From DGNJ01 sp002388905 (GTDB lineage: Bacteria > Pseudomonadota > Gammaproteobacteria > Pseudomonadales > Porticoccaceae), in assembly GCA_036843405.1 (NCBI GenBank), contig DAITSJ010000020.1:1-64000 (forward strand): DNA of 64,000 nucleotides. The letters are read 5' to 3'. Within the stretch, counting starts at the first letter, position 1; every line of letters begins with the position of its first letter. The notes under the pieces are model-generated. The model was not told where the DNA came from, made no database searches, and worked only from the letters and a program-made list of their open reading frames with translations. The position numbers were made by a program, and so were the translations under genes. Below are positions 25,174-34,059 of this stretch, piece by piece.

Positions 25174-25719
25174 ATGCCCAAGAAGTTTTTACGTCGCTGG
25201 CTTCCCCATCCGACCCGCCATTCCCAGCACCGGGCGTTGCGCTGGCTGGGCCCCGTGCTGGAAGACCCCAACCTCTTCCACCTGAACCGGCATTCAGTGT
25301 CCGTCGCTTTTTTTGTGGGGCTGTTCTGCGCATTCCTGCCATTGCCCGGCCAGACCCTGATCGCTGCCCTCCTGGCGCTGCTGTTGCGCTGCAATCTGCC
25401 CATCTCGGTATTACTGATATGGGTCACCAACCCGCTGACCATGACCCCCATCTTTTTGCTCACCTATGAACTGGGCCGCTGGATACTGGACAGCCCTCCG
25501 GTTGATTTCCACTTCCGGCTGGAGCTGGACTGGTTCCAGGAACAGGGCGAAAGCCTGCTCATGCCCCTGCTGCTGGGCAGCCTGCTCACCGGCCTGTTGG
25601 CCGGCGGCACCGGTTACGTGATTATCCACGAGATCTGGCGCTGGACGGTTATCCGCAACTGGGAGGCACGCAAGAAGCGACGCCTGGCACAAAAAACGAG
25701 AAGCAAGCGCTATTCATAG
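25174..25719 (+). CDS. DUF2062 membrane protein
   Basis: Conserved inner-membrane protein of 181 residues. The DUF2062 pattern is visible: an N-terminal basic segment, N-R-H-S-V-S-V-A-F-F-V-G-L-F, L-P-L-P-G-Q-T-L and W-V-T-N-P-L-T-M-T-P-I-F. Three to four hydrophobic helices are followed by a basic tail rich in K and R. The function is unknown. In Pseudomonas this gene sits between lolC and comEC. Here it keeps its place next to the lol genes but is separated from comEC by the sulfide module. It converges on lolE with a 10-bp overlap of the coding ends. Confidence 0.88.
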   Translation: MPKKFLRRWLPHPTRHSQHRALRWLGPVLEDPNLFHLNRHSVSVAFFVGLFCAFLPLPGQTLIAALLALLLRCNLPISVLLIWVTNPLTMTPIFLLTYELGRWILDSPPVDFHFRLELDWFQEQGESLLMPLLLGSLLTGLLAGGTGYVIIHEIWRWTVIRNWEARKKRRLAQKTRSKRYS

Positions 25720-26936
25720 CGCAGAATCTCCGCCGGCCGGGTTCGGGCGGCTTTCCAGGCCGGATAAAGGGTGGCGAGGAAATTGAGGCCCAGGGCAGTG
25801 GCCGCGACGACGGCAATATCGGTACCGCGCAGGTCGGCGGGCACGTAATCGATGGGATAAATCTGGGCACTGAGGAACCGGAACTGCAGGGCATTCTCAA
25901 GCCAGGCCACCGCTTCCGAAACCCAGAGAGCGCCGGCACTGCCGACAGCCACCCCGAGGCCGGTGCCCAGCAGGCCGATCAAAGTACCCTGGACCAGGAA
26001 AATCGCGATAATATCGCCGTTGCCGGCCCCAAGGGTCTTGAGGATGGCGATGGCGGGCCGCTTGTCGGTGACTGTCATGACCAGCATCGATACCACGTTG
26101 AAAACGGCAATGGCGATAATCAGAAAGATCAGCAAACCCACCAGCTGACGTGACATCTGGATAGCCTGGTAGAGATTGCCGTGGGTTTGCAGCCAATCCA
26201 CGAAAGTGAAGCCCCTGGGCAGCCTGTCGAGCAGTTCATAGCCGGTCTGTCTGGCGTCGAAAACCCGGTCCACCCGCACGCGCAGCCCCTGGGGCCTGCC
26301 GCCCAGACCGGTGATGGCGCCGGCGGAATCCAGGTGCAACAGAGCCAGGACATTGTCCTCGGCGGTATGAGTGCTGAACACCCCGCCCAACTCCATAACC
26401 CGCATTACCGGCACCCCCTGGCGCCCCCGCCCGGGCCGGGGTGCGATCAGGGTCAGGGTGTCGCCGGGTCGCACGCCGAGCTTGTCGGCCAGGTTCCGGG
26501 ACAACGCCAGCTTGCCGTCTCCGAGCCACTTCTCCACATCCGCCGGCAATGTCGCTTTCAGGGCCCCATCCATGGCTCCCGGCAGCAACCCCTGCACTGA
26601 CACGGCGGTGATATTGCCCCGATGGTTGACCATACCCTGGAACCGGGTAAAGGGCGTGACCTGGACCACCTGGGGATGCGTTGACAGCCTGGCTGCCGTA
26701 TCGCGCCAGTGCTCAATGCCGCCGGGACCGAAAAACTGGATATGGGGTACCACCCCCAGGATTCGGGTGCGCATTTCCCGCTCGAAACCGTTCATCACCG
26801 ACAGCACAAGGATCAACAAGGCGACCCCCATCACCAGACCAGTCACCGCCAGCACCGAAATAAAGGAGGCCAGCCGGCTCCGGGATCCGGCGGCGAAAAA
26901 GCGCCGCCCCACCAGCCAAGAAAATCGTTCAGGCAC
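25710..26936 (-). CDS. lolE: Lipoprotein-releasing ABC transporter permease LolE
   Basis: Inner-membrane permease (408 residues) of the LolCDE complex, which extracts mature lipoproteins from the inner membrane and hands them to LolA. It has one N-terminal helix near residues 20-50 (V-M-G-V-A-L-L-I-L-V-L-S-V-M-N-G-F), a large periplasmic domain, and three C-terminal FtsX-type helices. It is closely similar in layout to the upstream LolC. I call it LolE because it is the third gene of a lolC-lolD-lolE order; the C/E assignment rests on position. GTG 26936 overlaps the lolD end by 8 bp. Confidence 0.9.
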   Translation of the reverse strand: MPERFSWLVGRRFFAAGSRSRLASFISVLAVTGLVMGVALLILVLSVMNGFEREMRTRILGVVPHIQFFGPGGIEHWRDTAARLSTHPQVVQVTPFTRFQGMVNHRGNITAVSVQGLLPGAMDGALKATLPADVEKWLGDGKLALSRNLADKLGVRPGDTLTLIAPRPGRGRQGVPVMRVMELGGVFSTHTAEDNVLALLHLDSAGAITGLGGRPQGLRVRVDRVFDARQTGYELLDRLPRGFTFVDWLQTHGNLYQAIQMSRQLVGLLIFLIIAIAVFNVVSMLVMTVTDKRPAIAILKTLGAGNGDIIAIFLVQGTLIGLLGTGLGVAVGSAGALWVSEAVAWLENALQFRFLSAQIYPIDYVPADLRGTDIAVVAATALGLNFLATLYPAWKAARTRPAEILRYE

Positions 26937-27657
26937 CCGGAATATCCTCCGCCACTAGCGACTCCTCGACCAGTGCCCCCTGGTCCAGATGCAGGACCCG
27001 GTCCATTTGGCCGGCGATGTCCCGGTCGTGGGTCACCACCACAAAGCTGATGTTCAACTCGCGGTTGAGTGCCAGAAGCAGTTGCAGAACCTTCTCCGCC
27101 GTCGCTGGATCCAGGTTGCCGGTGGGTTCGTCCATCAGCACGCAGGCGGGGCTGGTGGCCAGGGCCCGGGCGATGGCCACCCGCTGGCGCTCGCCGCCAG
27201 ACAGGGCGGCGGGCCGGTGCTCAAGCCGGTGCGAAAGACCCACGCGGGCCAATAATTCGTCGGCTACGGCCCCGGCATCGGCCATGGTACGCCCGGCAAT
27301 CAGCAGGGGCATGGCGACATTTTCCCGGGCGCTGAACTCCCCCAGAAGGTGGTGGAACTGGTAGACAAAACCCAGGTGCCTGTTGCGCCAGGAAGCCCGC
27401 CGGCTCTCGGAGAGAGCGTGGATATCCTGACCCAACACCTGGACTTCCCCGGTGGTAGGATCGTCGAGTCCACCCATCAGGTTTAGCAGGGTGGACTTGC
27501 CCGAACCGGAGGCCCCGACAATGGCGACCCGCTCGCCCGCGCCGATATCGCAACTGAGGTCCGAGAGGACTTTGACCAGGTCGGTGCCCTGGCGATAATC
27601 CTTGCCGACATGCCGGCACCGGAGCACCGTCGGCCGGTCCGTGATGTCATCGGTCAT
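26929..27657 (-). CDS. lolD: Lipoprotein-releasing ABC transporter ATPase LolD
   Basis: Cytoplasmic ATPase that powers LolCDE. The 242-residue protein contains Walker A G-A-S-G-S-G-K-S-T, Q-loop V-Y-Q-F-H-H-L-L, signature L-S-G-G-E-R-Q-R and Walker B V-L-M-D-E-P-T-G-N-L-D. The Y-Q-F-H-H-L-L-x-E-F-S-A stretch is specific to LolD. The frame extends upstream into lolC, but ATG 27657 gives the family length and an 11-bp overlap with lolC. Overlaps on both sides ensure matched expression of the complex. Confidence 0.95.
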   Translation of the reverse strand: MTDDITDRPTVLRCRHVGKDYRQGTDLVKVLSDLSCDIGAGERVAIVGASGSGKSTLLNLMGGLDDPTTGEVQVLGQDIHALSESRRASWRNRHLGFVYQFHHLLGEFSARENVAMPLLIAGRTMADAGAVADELLARVGLSHRLEHRPAALSGGERQRVAIARALATSPACVLMDEPTGNLDPATAEKVLQLLLALNRELNISFVVVTHDRDIAGQMDRVLHLDQGALVEESLVAEDIPGA

Positions 27658-28900
27658 AGCGCAGCACCTCCGCAGGGCTGACCAGGCCCGCGCGACGGGC
27701 CGGGTAGAGTGTGGCAAGCAGGCTGATCAGGACCCCCAGAGCGGCGATCAGCACCACATCGAGCCATTGCAGGTCCGTGGGCAGCCGGCTGATAAAATAA
27801 ACCTCGGGGTCGAAAATCCGGAAACCGAACAACCCTTCCGCCAGGCTGACGATTTCTCCCAGTTGCCAGGCCACAAGGCAGCCCAGCACGACGCCGAAAA
27901 GCACGCCGCCAACCCCCACGGCCGCCCCCTGAACCCGGAAAATGGCGGCGACGGTGGGGCCCGTGGCGCCCATGGTTCGCAGCACGGCAATATCCCTGCG
28001 CTTGTCGGCCACCATCAGCACCAAGCTGGCGACGATATTGAAAGCCGCCACGGCTATAATCACTGCCAGGAGCAGCCCCACCACCGTCTTTTCCATACGA
28101 ATAGCCTGGAACAGGCTCGCAAAGCTGGACTCCCAGGTGCGCACCCGCGCACCGCCGGGAACCTCGGCCTCCAGGGCCGGCAATACCCTGGCCACCGCGA
28201 ACGGGTCCCGGACCGTCAGGCGCACGCCGTGGATATCCTCGCCCATGCGCAGCAGTTTCCGGGCATCGTCCATATGGACGATGGCGATACCGGTATCCAC
28301 CTGCGCCCCGGTGCGGTAAATGCCCACCACCCGAAGGCGCTTGCTGCGGGGAAAGACTCCAACAGGCGTAATCGTGACGTCGGGCAGAGTCAGCAGAACG
28401 GTATCGCCGGTCATGACCCCCAGGGAGCGGGCCAGCAGGCTGCCCAGCACCACACCAAATTCGCCGGCCGCCAGCCGGTCAATATCCCCGGCGAGCATAT
28501 GCTGCCTGAGGGGCCCGAGATTGGCGCTGGCCCGGGGGTCTATTCCCTGGAGGCTGACGCCTTGCAACTCGCCTCCGCCGGACAACATCCCCTGCCCCTC
28601 CACGAAGGGGGCCGCGCTCTCGACGCCCGGCACTGCCTCCAGGGCCGGCACTATTGCCGACCACCGGCCCTGTTCCTGCCGCTGCTCGATGGTGACGTGG
28701 GGCACCACGTTGAGGATGCGGGTCTTGATCTCCCGGTCAAAACCATTCATCACCGACAGAACCACGATCAGCGCGGTCACCCCCAGTGCCATGGCCCCGA
28801 AGGAAAAACCGGACACCAGGGAGAAAAAGCCCTCGCGCTGCTTGCTGCGGACATAGCGAAGGCCGACAAAAAGGGGCAATGTTTTTTTCATCCGGCGCAT
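27647..28900 (-). CDS. lolC: Lipoprotein-releasing ABC transporter permease LolC
   Basis: First gene of the lolCDE operon, encoding a 417-residue permease subunit. It shows the family start L-F-V-G-L-R-Y-V-R-S-K, the helix with G-V-T-A-L-I-V-V-L-S-V-M-N-G-F-D-R-E, a periplasmic domain and three C-terminal helices with the FtsX pattern. LolC recruits LolA through its periplasmic hook. ATG 28900 is used; a second ATG three codons later is possible. The 154-bp space upstream, shared with a divergent gene, should hold its promoter, but I see no strong -10/-35 on this strand. Confidence 0.92.
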   Translation of the reverse strand: MRRMKKTLPLFVGLRYVRSKQREGFFSLVSGFSFGAMALGVTALIVVLSVMNGFDREIKTRILNVVPHVTIEQRQEQGRWSAIVPALEAVPGVESAAPFVEGQGMLSGGGELQGVSLQGIDPRASANLGPLRQHMLAGDIDRLAAGEFGVVLGSLLARSLGVMTGDTVLLTLPDVTITPVGVFPRSKRLRVVGIYRTGAQVDTGIAIVHMDDARKLLRMGEDIHGVRLTVRDPFAVARVLPALEAEVPGGARVRTWESSFASLFQAIRMEKTVVGLLLAVIIAVAAFNIVASLVLMVADKRRDIAVLRTMGATGPTVAAIFRVQGAAVGVGGVLFGVVLGCLVAWQLGEIVSLAEGLFGFRIFDPEVYFISRLPTDLQWLDVVLIAALGVLISLLATLYPARRAGLVSPAEVLRYDR

Positions 28901-28989
28901 TTAAACCAAAAGGGGCAACCGTCACAAGCGTTACCCGCAAATGATCCCCGCACCGCTTCAGCCGTCAATTCCGGGGAACGCGAACCAGG

Positions 28990-29020
28990 TTGTACTTTAG
29001 CGGCCATACCTGTCTATAAT
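28990..29020 (+). promoter_or_regulatory. Putative sigma-70 promoter for the 29055 gene
   Basis: TTGTAC (28990-28995) and a perfect TATAAT (29015-29020) face the small exported-protein gene, with a rather long 19-bp spacer. The predicted transcription start would be about 28 nt before the ATG at 29055. Confidence 0.5.
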
Positions 29021-29054
29021 CAGAGCCGAAAAAAGGATGACCCGGGAAGATAAT

Positions 29055-29366
29055 ATGGGAAAATACGCAATCGCCTTGATCGCTGCCCTGGCACTCACCG
29101 GCCCGGTGGCGGCAGAACAGGTAACCGTGCCCGTGGGCTCCCAGGCCCCGGCCAAACAGGGCATGGAAAAACCCCGTCGCGGCATCAGCAAGGAAAAAGT
29201 CCGGGAAAAATTCGGCGAACCGGTATCCACCTCACCGGCGGTGGGCGAGCCGCCCATCAGCGCCTGGGAGTACCCGGAGTATTTTGTCTATTTCGAGTAC
29301 GACCTGGTTTTGCACACAGTCCTGAAACCGGAAACCGAAAGGGCCGACGCCCAAACAATGGAGTAA
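29055..29366 (+). CDS. Small exported protein, conserved hypothetical
   Basis: A 103-residue protein with a clear signal peptide (hydrophobic A-I-A-L-I-A-A-L-A-L, cleavage after V-A-A near residue 20). The mature part contains R-R-G-I-S-K-E-K-V-R-E-K-F-G-E-P followed by a W-E-Y-P-E-Y-F-V-Y-F-E-Y segment. The G-x-S/T-x4-V-x3-F/L-G-x-P pattern resembles BamE/OmlA-type small envelope proteins, but the lipoprotein cysteine is absent, so I do not assign that function. GGAAGA lies just before the ATG. It is divergent from lolC and convergent with nqrM. Confidence 0.7.
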   Translation: MGKYAIALIAALALTGPVAAEQVTVPVGSQAPAKQGMEKPRRGISKEKVREKFGEPVSTSPAVGEPPISAWEYPEYFVYFEYDLVLHTVLKPETERADAQTME

Positions 29367-29447
29367 CTCTCCAAGCCCGCTGGCCCTATGGATGCCCCTG
29401 ACCATGCCGGCGCAAAGCCCGCGCAGTCACCTTCAAGGCACCAGTGT

Positions 29448-29690
29448 TCAGCGGGAGCGCCCGGTTCCTCCCACCTCGTAGGCCTGAGACTCCAGGTTCT
29501 GCCGTTCGCCGCTTTCCTCGCACCTGGCGGGGTCGTCGCCACAGAATTCGCAGGTGTAATCCTTCTGCCCAAGAGCGGCACCGACGCCGCCGCAGGAACC
29601 GGTGATGGGCTTGCGGCCCATGATCACGCCCACTGACATGGCCGTGACAATGAACAGCAGCACCAGCAGCGCGATTGCGAATTCGAGCAT
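29448..29690 (-). CDS. nqrM: Na+-NQR maturation protein NqrM
   Basis: Small membrane protein (about 80 residues) required to mature the Na+-translocating NADH:quinone oxidoreductase, thought to deliver iron to the NqrD/NqrE cluster. One N-terminal helix is followed by the cysteine pattern G-S-C-G-G-V, T-C-E-F-C-G and a later R-C, characteristic of the DUF539/NqrM family. ATG 29690 overlaps the apbE stop (TGATG) and has GAGGTGG upstream inside apbE, so it is coupled to apbE. It is the last gene of the nqr operon. Confidence 0.9.
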   Translation of the reverse strand: MLEFAIALLVLLFIVTAMSVGVIMGRKPITGSCGGVGAALGQKDYTCEFCGDDPARCEESGERQNLESQAYEVGGTGRSR

Positions 29691-30754
29691 CAATCCACCT
29701 CGGTCAAATAGGGTTCCAGATAGACATTATAACGGTCGACGAAGCCTTCGTCGTCTTTGACAACAAGATAGACAGGAATTCCCCGGCTATCGGCCAGGGC
29801 CAGGGCGGCATCGGGTCCCATCACCATGAACGCCGTGGCCAGGGCATCCGCCCGGGCCGAGGTATCCGCCACGACGGTCACGGAAGCCAGCCCGTGGTCG
29901 ATGGGGTAACCGGTGCGGGGGTCAATGGTATGGGAATAGCGCTTGCCGTCCTTCTCGAAAAAGTTGCGATAATCCCCGGAAGTCGCCAGACCCGCGTCGC
30001 TGAGGGCCAGCACACGCTGGACCTGGCGGGCACCCGCCCGGGGGCGCTCCACGGCGATGCGCCAGGGTTCGCCCGACGGCTTGACGCCCGAGAGATACAG
30101 CTCTCCGCCCACTTCCACCATATGCGAGTTCAGTCCCTGCCCGACCAGATAACGGCTGACCCGGTCCACCGCATAGCCCTTGGCGATGGCGGAGAGATCC
30201 AGCCGTACGGGACCCCTTCGGACCACCACACTGTCCCCCTCCCGGACTTCGAGCTTGTCAATACCGTGGCGGCCAACCAGTTCGGCAATTTCGCCGGGCC
30301 CGGGAACCCGGTTGCCGGTATCCTCGGGACCGAATCCCCACAGATCCACCAGGGGACCCACAGTGGGATCAAAGGCGCCGCCGGTGAGTCGGTGTATACG
30401 CCCGGCCAGCACCAGGACCTCGAGCAGCGCCGGAGAGACGGCAAAGGGCTCGCCCACCGGTGTGCGATTGAGCCGGTTGAGTTCCGAATCCTCAAGGTAA
30501 GTGCTCATGGACCGGTTAATTTCGTTGAGAATCCGCCGGATGCCGTCGCCGATATCGGCGGGAACAGTGGCTTCCCCGGGGAATACCCGCACATGATAGG
30601 TGGTGCCCATGGTGGCGCCGGAATAACTCTGGGGTTCCGGTGTTTCGTCTTGCCCGCATCCGGACAGTACCGCGAGCGACAAAAGCAGGACAAACAAAAA
30701 CGAGGCCCCGAAGGACCCCGTTCTCGCCGTGCAAAGATTGATAATACTAGCCAC
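29690..30754 (-). CDS. apbE: FAD:protein FMN transferase
   Basis: Periplasm-facing lipoprotein that attaches FMN through phosphodiester bonds to threonines of NqrB and NqrC. About 354 residues, with signal peptide and lipobox V-L-S-G-C near residue 33. Flavin-binding and Mg sites include Y-S-G-A-T-M-G-T-T-Y, S-T-Y, G-A-F-D-P-T-V-G-P-L-V-D-L-W, D-L-S-A-I-A-K-G-Y-A-V-D, S-G-D-Y-R-N-F and H-T-I-D-P-R-T-G-Y-P. The coding start is unclear: GTG 30754 (used) or TTG 30757, both overlapping the nqrF end. Its place after nqrF fits its role in making the complex. Confidence 0.92.
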   Translation of the reverse strand: MASIINLCTARTGSFGASFLFVLLLSLAVLSGCGQDETPEPQSYSGATMGTTYHVRVFPGEATVPADIGDGIRRILNEINRSMSTYLEDSELNRLNRTPVGEPFAVSPALLEVLVLAGRIHRLTGGAFDPTVGPLVDLWGFGPEDTGNRVPGPGEIAELVGRHGIDKLEVREGDSVVVRRGPVRLDLSAIAKGYAVDRVSRYLVGQGLNSHMVEVGGELYLSGVKPSGEPWRIAVERPRAGARQVQRVLALSDAGLATSGDYRNFFEKDGKRYSHTIDPRTGYPIDHGLASVTVVADTSARADALATAFMVMGPDAALALADSRGIPVYLVVKDDEGFVDRYNVYLEPYLTEVD

Positions 30755-31970
30755 CAAAGTCGTCCAGGAGGATGTTGTCCTTTTCCACCCCCAGGTCGGT
30801 GAGCATTTTGATGCAGGCGGCGTTCATCATGGGCGGCCCGCACATATAGTACTCGCAGTCTTCCGGCGCCTCGTGATCCTTCAGATAATTCTCGTAGAGG
30901 ACGTTGTGAATAAAGCCGGTGGGACCGCTCCAGTCGTCCTCGGGCAGGGGGTCCGACAGGGCCAGGTGCCACTCGAAATTGTCGTTTTCCTCCGCCAACC
31001 GGTCGTACTCCTCGGTGTAGAAGCATTCCCGCAGGCTTCGTGCGCCGTACCAGAACGAGATCTTGCGCTTGGAATTGAGGCGTTTGAGCTGATCGAAAAT
31101 ATGGGAGCGCATGGGCGCCATACCGGCGCCGCCGCCGATGAAGACCATTTCGGCATCGGTGTCCTTGGCGAAGAACTCGCCAAAGGGACCGAAGACGATG
31201 AGCTTGTCGCCCGGCTTCAGGCTGAACACATAGGAGGACATCTGGCCCGGCGGTATGCCCTTGCTGCCCGGGGGCGGCGTGGCGATCCGGATATTGAACT
31301 TGAGGATGCCTTTCTCTTCCGGGTAGTTGGCCATGGAATAGGCGCGGATCACCGGCTCGGTGACCTTCGACTCCAGGTTAAAGAAACCGAACTTTTCCCA
31401 GTCGCCCCGAAAGCGTTCCTCGATGGCGAAATCCTTGAACTTGACGTGATGGGGCGGCGCCTCAAGCTGGACGTAGCCGCCGGCCCGGAATTTGACGTCC
31501 TCGCCCTCGGGCAGGCGCAGGGTCAGTTCCTTGATAAAAGTGGCCACATTGGGGTTGGTAACCACCTCACACTCCCACTGCTTGACCCCGAAGACATCCT
31601 CGGGAACTTCCACTTTCATGTCCTGCTTGACGGGAACCTGGCAGGACAGGCGCCAGCCTTCCCGGGCCTCGCGACGATTGAAGTGGCCTTCCTCGGTGGG
31701 CAGCATCGCCCCGCCGCCCTCTTCGACAATACATTTGCACTGGGCGCAGCTGCCGCCGCCACCACAGGCCGAGGCCAGGAAAATGCCGTTGTTGGCAAGC
31801 GTCTGCAACAGCTTGCCGCCGGCTGGCGCGGAAACGGTCTTTTCACCGTTGATTTGGATCTCCACATTGCCGGAAGCCACCAGCTTGGATCGCGCGCCAA
31901 GAATCACCGCCACCAGCGCCAGCACGACTGCGGTGAACATGGCAACGCCTAGTATGATTTCCAGATTCAT
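30747..31970 (-). CDS. nqrF: Na+-translocating NADH:quinone reductase subunit F
   Basis: Electron-entry subunit: takes electrons from NADH via FAD and a 2Fe-2S centre. The 407-residue protein has an N-terminal membrane helix, a ferredoxin-like domain with the cysteines of A-C-G-G-G-G-S-C-A-Q-C (about residues 68-80), the FAD motif R-A-Y-S-M-A-N-Y and the NADH-binding segment G-G-G-A-G-M-A-P-M-R. It ends D-D-F-G-G as usual. It lies 27 bp after nqrE. Confidence 0.96.
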   Translation of the reverse strand: MNLEIILGVAMFTAVVLALVAVILGARSKLVASGNVEIQINGEKTVSAPAGGKLLQTLANNGIFLASACGGGGSCAQCKCIVEEGGGAMLPTEEGHFNRREAREGWRLSCQVPVKQDMKVEVPEDVFGVKQWECEVVTNPNVATFIKELTLRLPEGEDVKFRAGGYVQLEAPPHHVKFKDFAIEERFRGDWEKFGFFNLESKVTEPVIRAYSMANYPEEKGILKFNIRIATPPPGSKGIPPGQMSSYVFSLKPGDKLIVFGPFGEFFAKDTDAEMVFIGGGAGMAPMRSHIFDQLKRLNSKRKISFWYGARSLRECFYTEEYDRLAEENDNFEWHLALSDPLPEDDWSGPTGFIHNVLYENYLKDHEAPEDCEYYMCGPPMMNAACIKMLTDLGVEKDNILLDDFGG

Positions 31971-31997
31971 AGGTTTTTTCTACTCCGCTCCAAGCGC

Positions 31998-32615
31998 TTA
32001 CAGATCGATACCGCCGAAAGACATAAAGCCCAGGGACATGAGTCCCACGGTGATGAAGGTGATGCCAAGGCCCTGGAGGCCGGCCGGCACATCGCTGTAT
32101 TTCATCTTCTCGCGAATACCCGCCAGGGCCGTGATGGCCAGCGCCCAGCCGATCCCCGCACCGAGGCCGTATACCGCGCTCTCGCCGAAGTTGTAGTCCC
32201 GCTCCACCATGAACAGGGACGCGCCGAGGATTGCGCAATTCACGGTAATGAGAGGCAGGAAAACCCCAAGGGCCGCATAGAGGGCGGGCACGTATTTATC
32301 GAGAAACATCTCGAGTATCTGGACAATGGCGGCAATGACGCCGATATAGCTGAGCAGGCCCAGAAAACTGAGGTCTACGGATTTCAGGGCCTCGATGCCC
32401 GTCCAGGCCAGCGCGCCTTCCGCCAGCAGGTTATCGAGTATCAGGTAGTTGACCGGCACGGTGATGGTGAGCACCACCACCACTGCGATGCCCAGGCCCA
32501 CCGCGGCCTCCACCTTCTTGGAGATGGCAATAAAAGTGCACATGCCCAGAAAGAAGGCCAGGGCCATATTTTCGATAAAAATCGAGCGGATCAGGAGACT
32601 CAGGTAATGTTCCAT
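31998..32615 (-). CDS. nqrE: Na+-translocating NADH:quinone reductase subunit E
   Basis: Six-helix membrane subunit of 205 residues, inversely oriented homologue of NqrD. C26 (F-F-L-G-M-C-T-F) and C127 (T-V-N-C-A-I-L-G) are the membrane cysteines that, with a pair in NqrD, hold an iron centre between the subunits. The N-terminus M-E-H-Y-L-S-L-L-I-R-S-I-F-I-E-N is the family hallmark. The ATG shares its A with the nqrD stop, so the two are coupled. Confidence 0.96.
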   Translation of the reverse strand: MEHYLSLLIRSIFIENMALAFFLGMCTFIAISKKVEAAVGLGIAVVVVLTITVPVNYLILDNLLAEGALAWTGIEALKSVDLSFLGLLSYIGVIAAIVQILEMFLDKYVPALYAALGVFLPLITVNCAILGASLFMVERDYNFGESAVYGLGAGIGWALAITALAGIREKMKYSDVPAGLQGLGITFITVGLMSLGFMSFGGIDL

Positions 32616-33280
32616 CAGGCCACCTCCCCCTGGGCTGAATTGGGCGCGATGCGGAATTCAGGCTCCTCCACCTGATCGGTCTTGACGCTGCGCAACACCC
32701 AGATAATCAGGCCGATGATAAAAAAGGCACTGGGGGGAAGCAGCATCAGGCCGTTGGGGACGTACCAGCCGCCGGTGCTGGCATTTTCCAGCACCTGCAC
32801 ACCAAAAAGGCTGCCGGACCCGATCAGTTCCCGGAAGAAAGCCACCACCATAAGGATAAAGCTATACCCGAGGCCATTGCCCACACCGTCCAGGAAACTG
32901 GGGATCGGCGGATTTTTCATGGCAAAGGCCTCGGCCCGGCCCATGACAATGCAGTTGGTGATAATAAGACCTACGAACACGGACAGTTGCTTGCTGATGT
33001 CATAGGCGAAGGCCTTGATCACCTGGTCCACCACGATCACCAGGGAGGCAATAATGGTCATCTGCACGATAATGCGGATACTGCCGGGAATGTGGTTGCG
33101 AATAATCGATACGAACAGGTTGGAGAAGGCCACCACCGCCGTCAGTGCAATGCACATGACCAGCGACACCTTCATGCTCGACGTCACCGCCAGCGCCGAG
33201 CAAATGCCCAGAATCTGCAAGGCGATGGGATTGTTGTTGAAAATAGGGCCGAGAAGGATGTCCTTGGTTTTCACGATCAC
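32615..33280 (-). CDS. nqrD: Na+-translocating NADH:quinone reductase subunit D
   Basis: Six-helix membrane subunit, 221 residues. The paired iron-binding cysteines appear as L-G-I-C-S-A-L (about residue 27) and I-T-N-C-I-V-M-G-R-A-E-A (about 110). Segment G-N-G-L-G-Y-S is family-typical. GTG 33280 overlaps the nqrC stop as GTGA; a second GTG two codons later is equally possible. It is translationally coupled on both sides. Confidence 0.95.
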   Translation of the reverse strand: MIVKTKDILLGPIFNNNPIALQILGICSALAVTSSMKVSLVMCIALTAVVAFSNLFVSIIRNHIPGSIRIIVQMTIIASLVIVVDQVIKAFAYDISKQLSVFVGLIITNCIVMGRAEAFAMKNPPIPSFLDGVGNGLGYSFILMVVAFFRELIGSGSLFGVQVLENASTGGWYVPNGLMLLPPSAFFIIGLIIWVLRSVKTDQVEEPEFRIAPNSAQGEVA

Positions 33281-34059
33281 GCCTCCCCTTGTCGCAGGTT
33301 AGAAAGAAATTCCGAATAGCCCCGCTCGCCAAGCCAGAACTGAATGATGTTGTCGACACCGCGGGTTGTCAGGGTCGCACCGGAGAGACCGTCGACCCTG
33401 TATCGGGCCCGGGGCGCGCCCGGCTCCACCTGGCCCTTGATAACGCTCAGGGCCGGATCGGCGAAGTCTTCGTCGTAAACTTTTTTGCCCTCCCATTTGG
33501 CCTTCCAGAGCGGGTTGTCCACTTCTCCGCCCAGGCCCGGGGTTTCGCCATGCTCGTAAAAGCCGATGCCAGCCACGGTATTGAGGTCGGCCTCCAGAGC
33601 GAGGAAGCCGTAGAGAGTGGACCAGAGGCCGTAGCCCCGGATGGGCAGGATGACCTTGCTCAATTCATCGCCTTCATATACCAGATACACCAGGCCATAT
33701 TCTTCCTGGCGCTGGATATCGGCGATGTCTTCCTCGGCGGTCAGGGCTTCGGAGGTTCCCGGCGCCTTGGCGGCCTTGCGCTGCTCGTATTTAGCGGGGT
33801 CGACAGCCTCGGTGAACGTCCCGGTCTCGAAATCGATCACACGGGTTTCGACATTCTCGAACTGCTCCTCGACGGTCGCCCCCTTTTCCAGTAAGCCGGC
33901 CGCGGCAAGGATGTTGCGCTTCATGTCCCGGGCCTTGTTAGCCTCCTGGGCATCGCGCAACAGCACCGCAGCCGAAGAGACGACGACCGAGCAGACCAGG
34001 CAAAGAGAGACCGCCACCGTCAGGACTTTCTTGATACTTTCATTGCTAGCCACGGGCAA
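33277..34059 (-). CDS. nqrC: Na+-translocating NADH:quinone reductase subunit C
   Basis: Periplasmic flavoprotein subunit of 260 residues with one N-terminal membrane anchor (residues about 10-33). The covalent FMN attachment motif is visible near the C-terminus: L-S-G-A-T-L-T-T-R-G-V, the threonine of S-G-A-T being the site modified by ApbE. It overlaps nqrB by 14 bp at its start and nqrD by 4 bp at its end. Confidence 0.95.
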   Translation of the reverse strand: MPVASNESIKKVLTVAVSLCLVCSVVVSSAAVLLRDAQEANKARDMKRNILAAAGLLEKGATVEEQFENVETRVIDFETGTFTEAVDPAKYEQRKAAKAPGTSEALTAEEDIADIQRQEEYGLVYLVYEGDELSKVILPIRGYGLWSTLYGFLALEADLNTVAGIGFYEHGETPGLGGEVDNPLWKAKWEGKKVYDEDFADPALSVIKGQVEPGAPRARYRVDGLSGATLTTRGVDNIIQFWLGERGYSEFLSNLRQGEA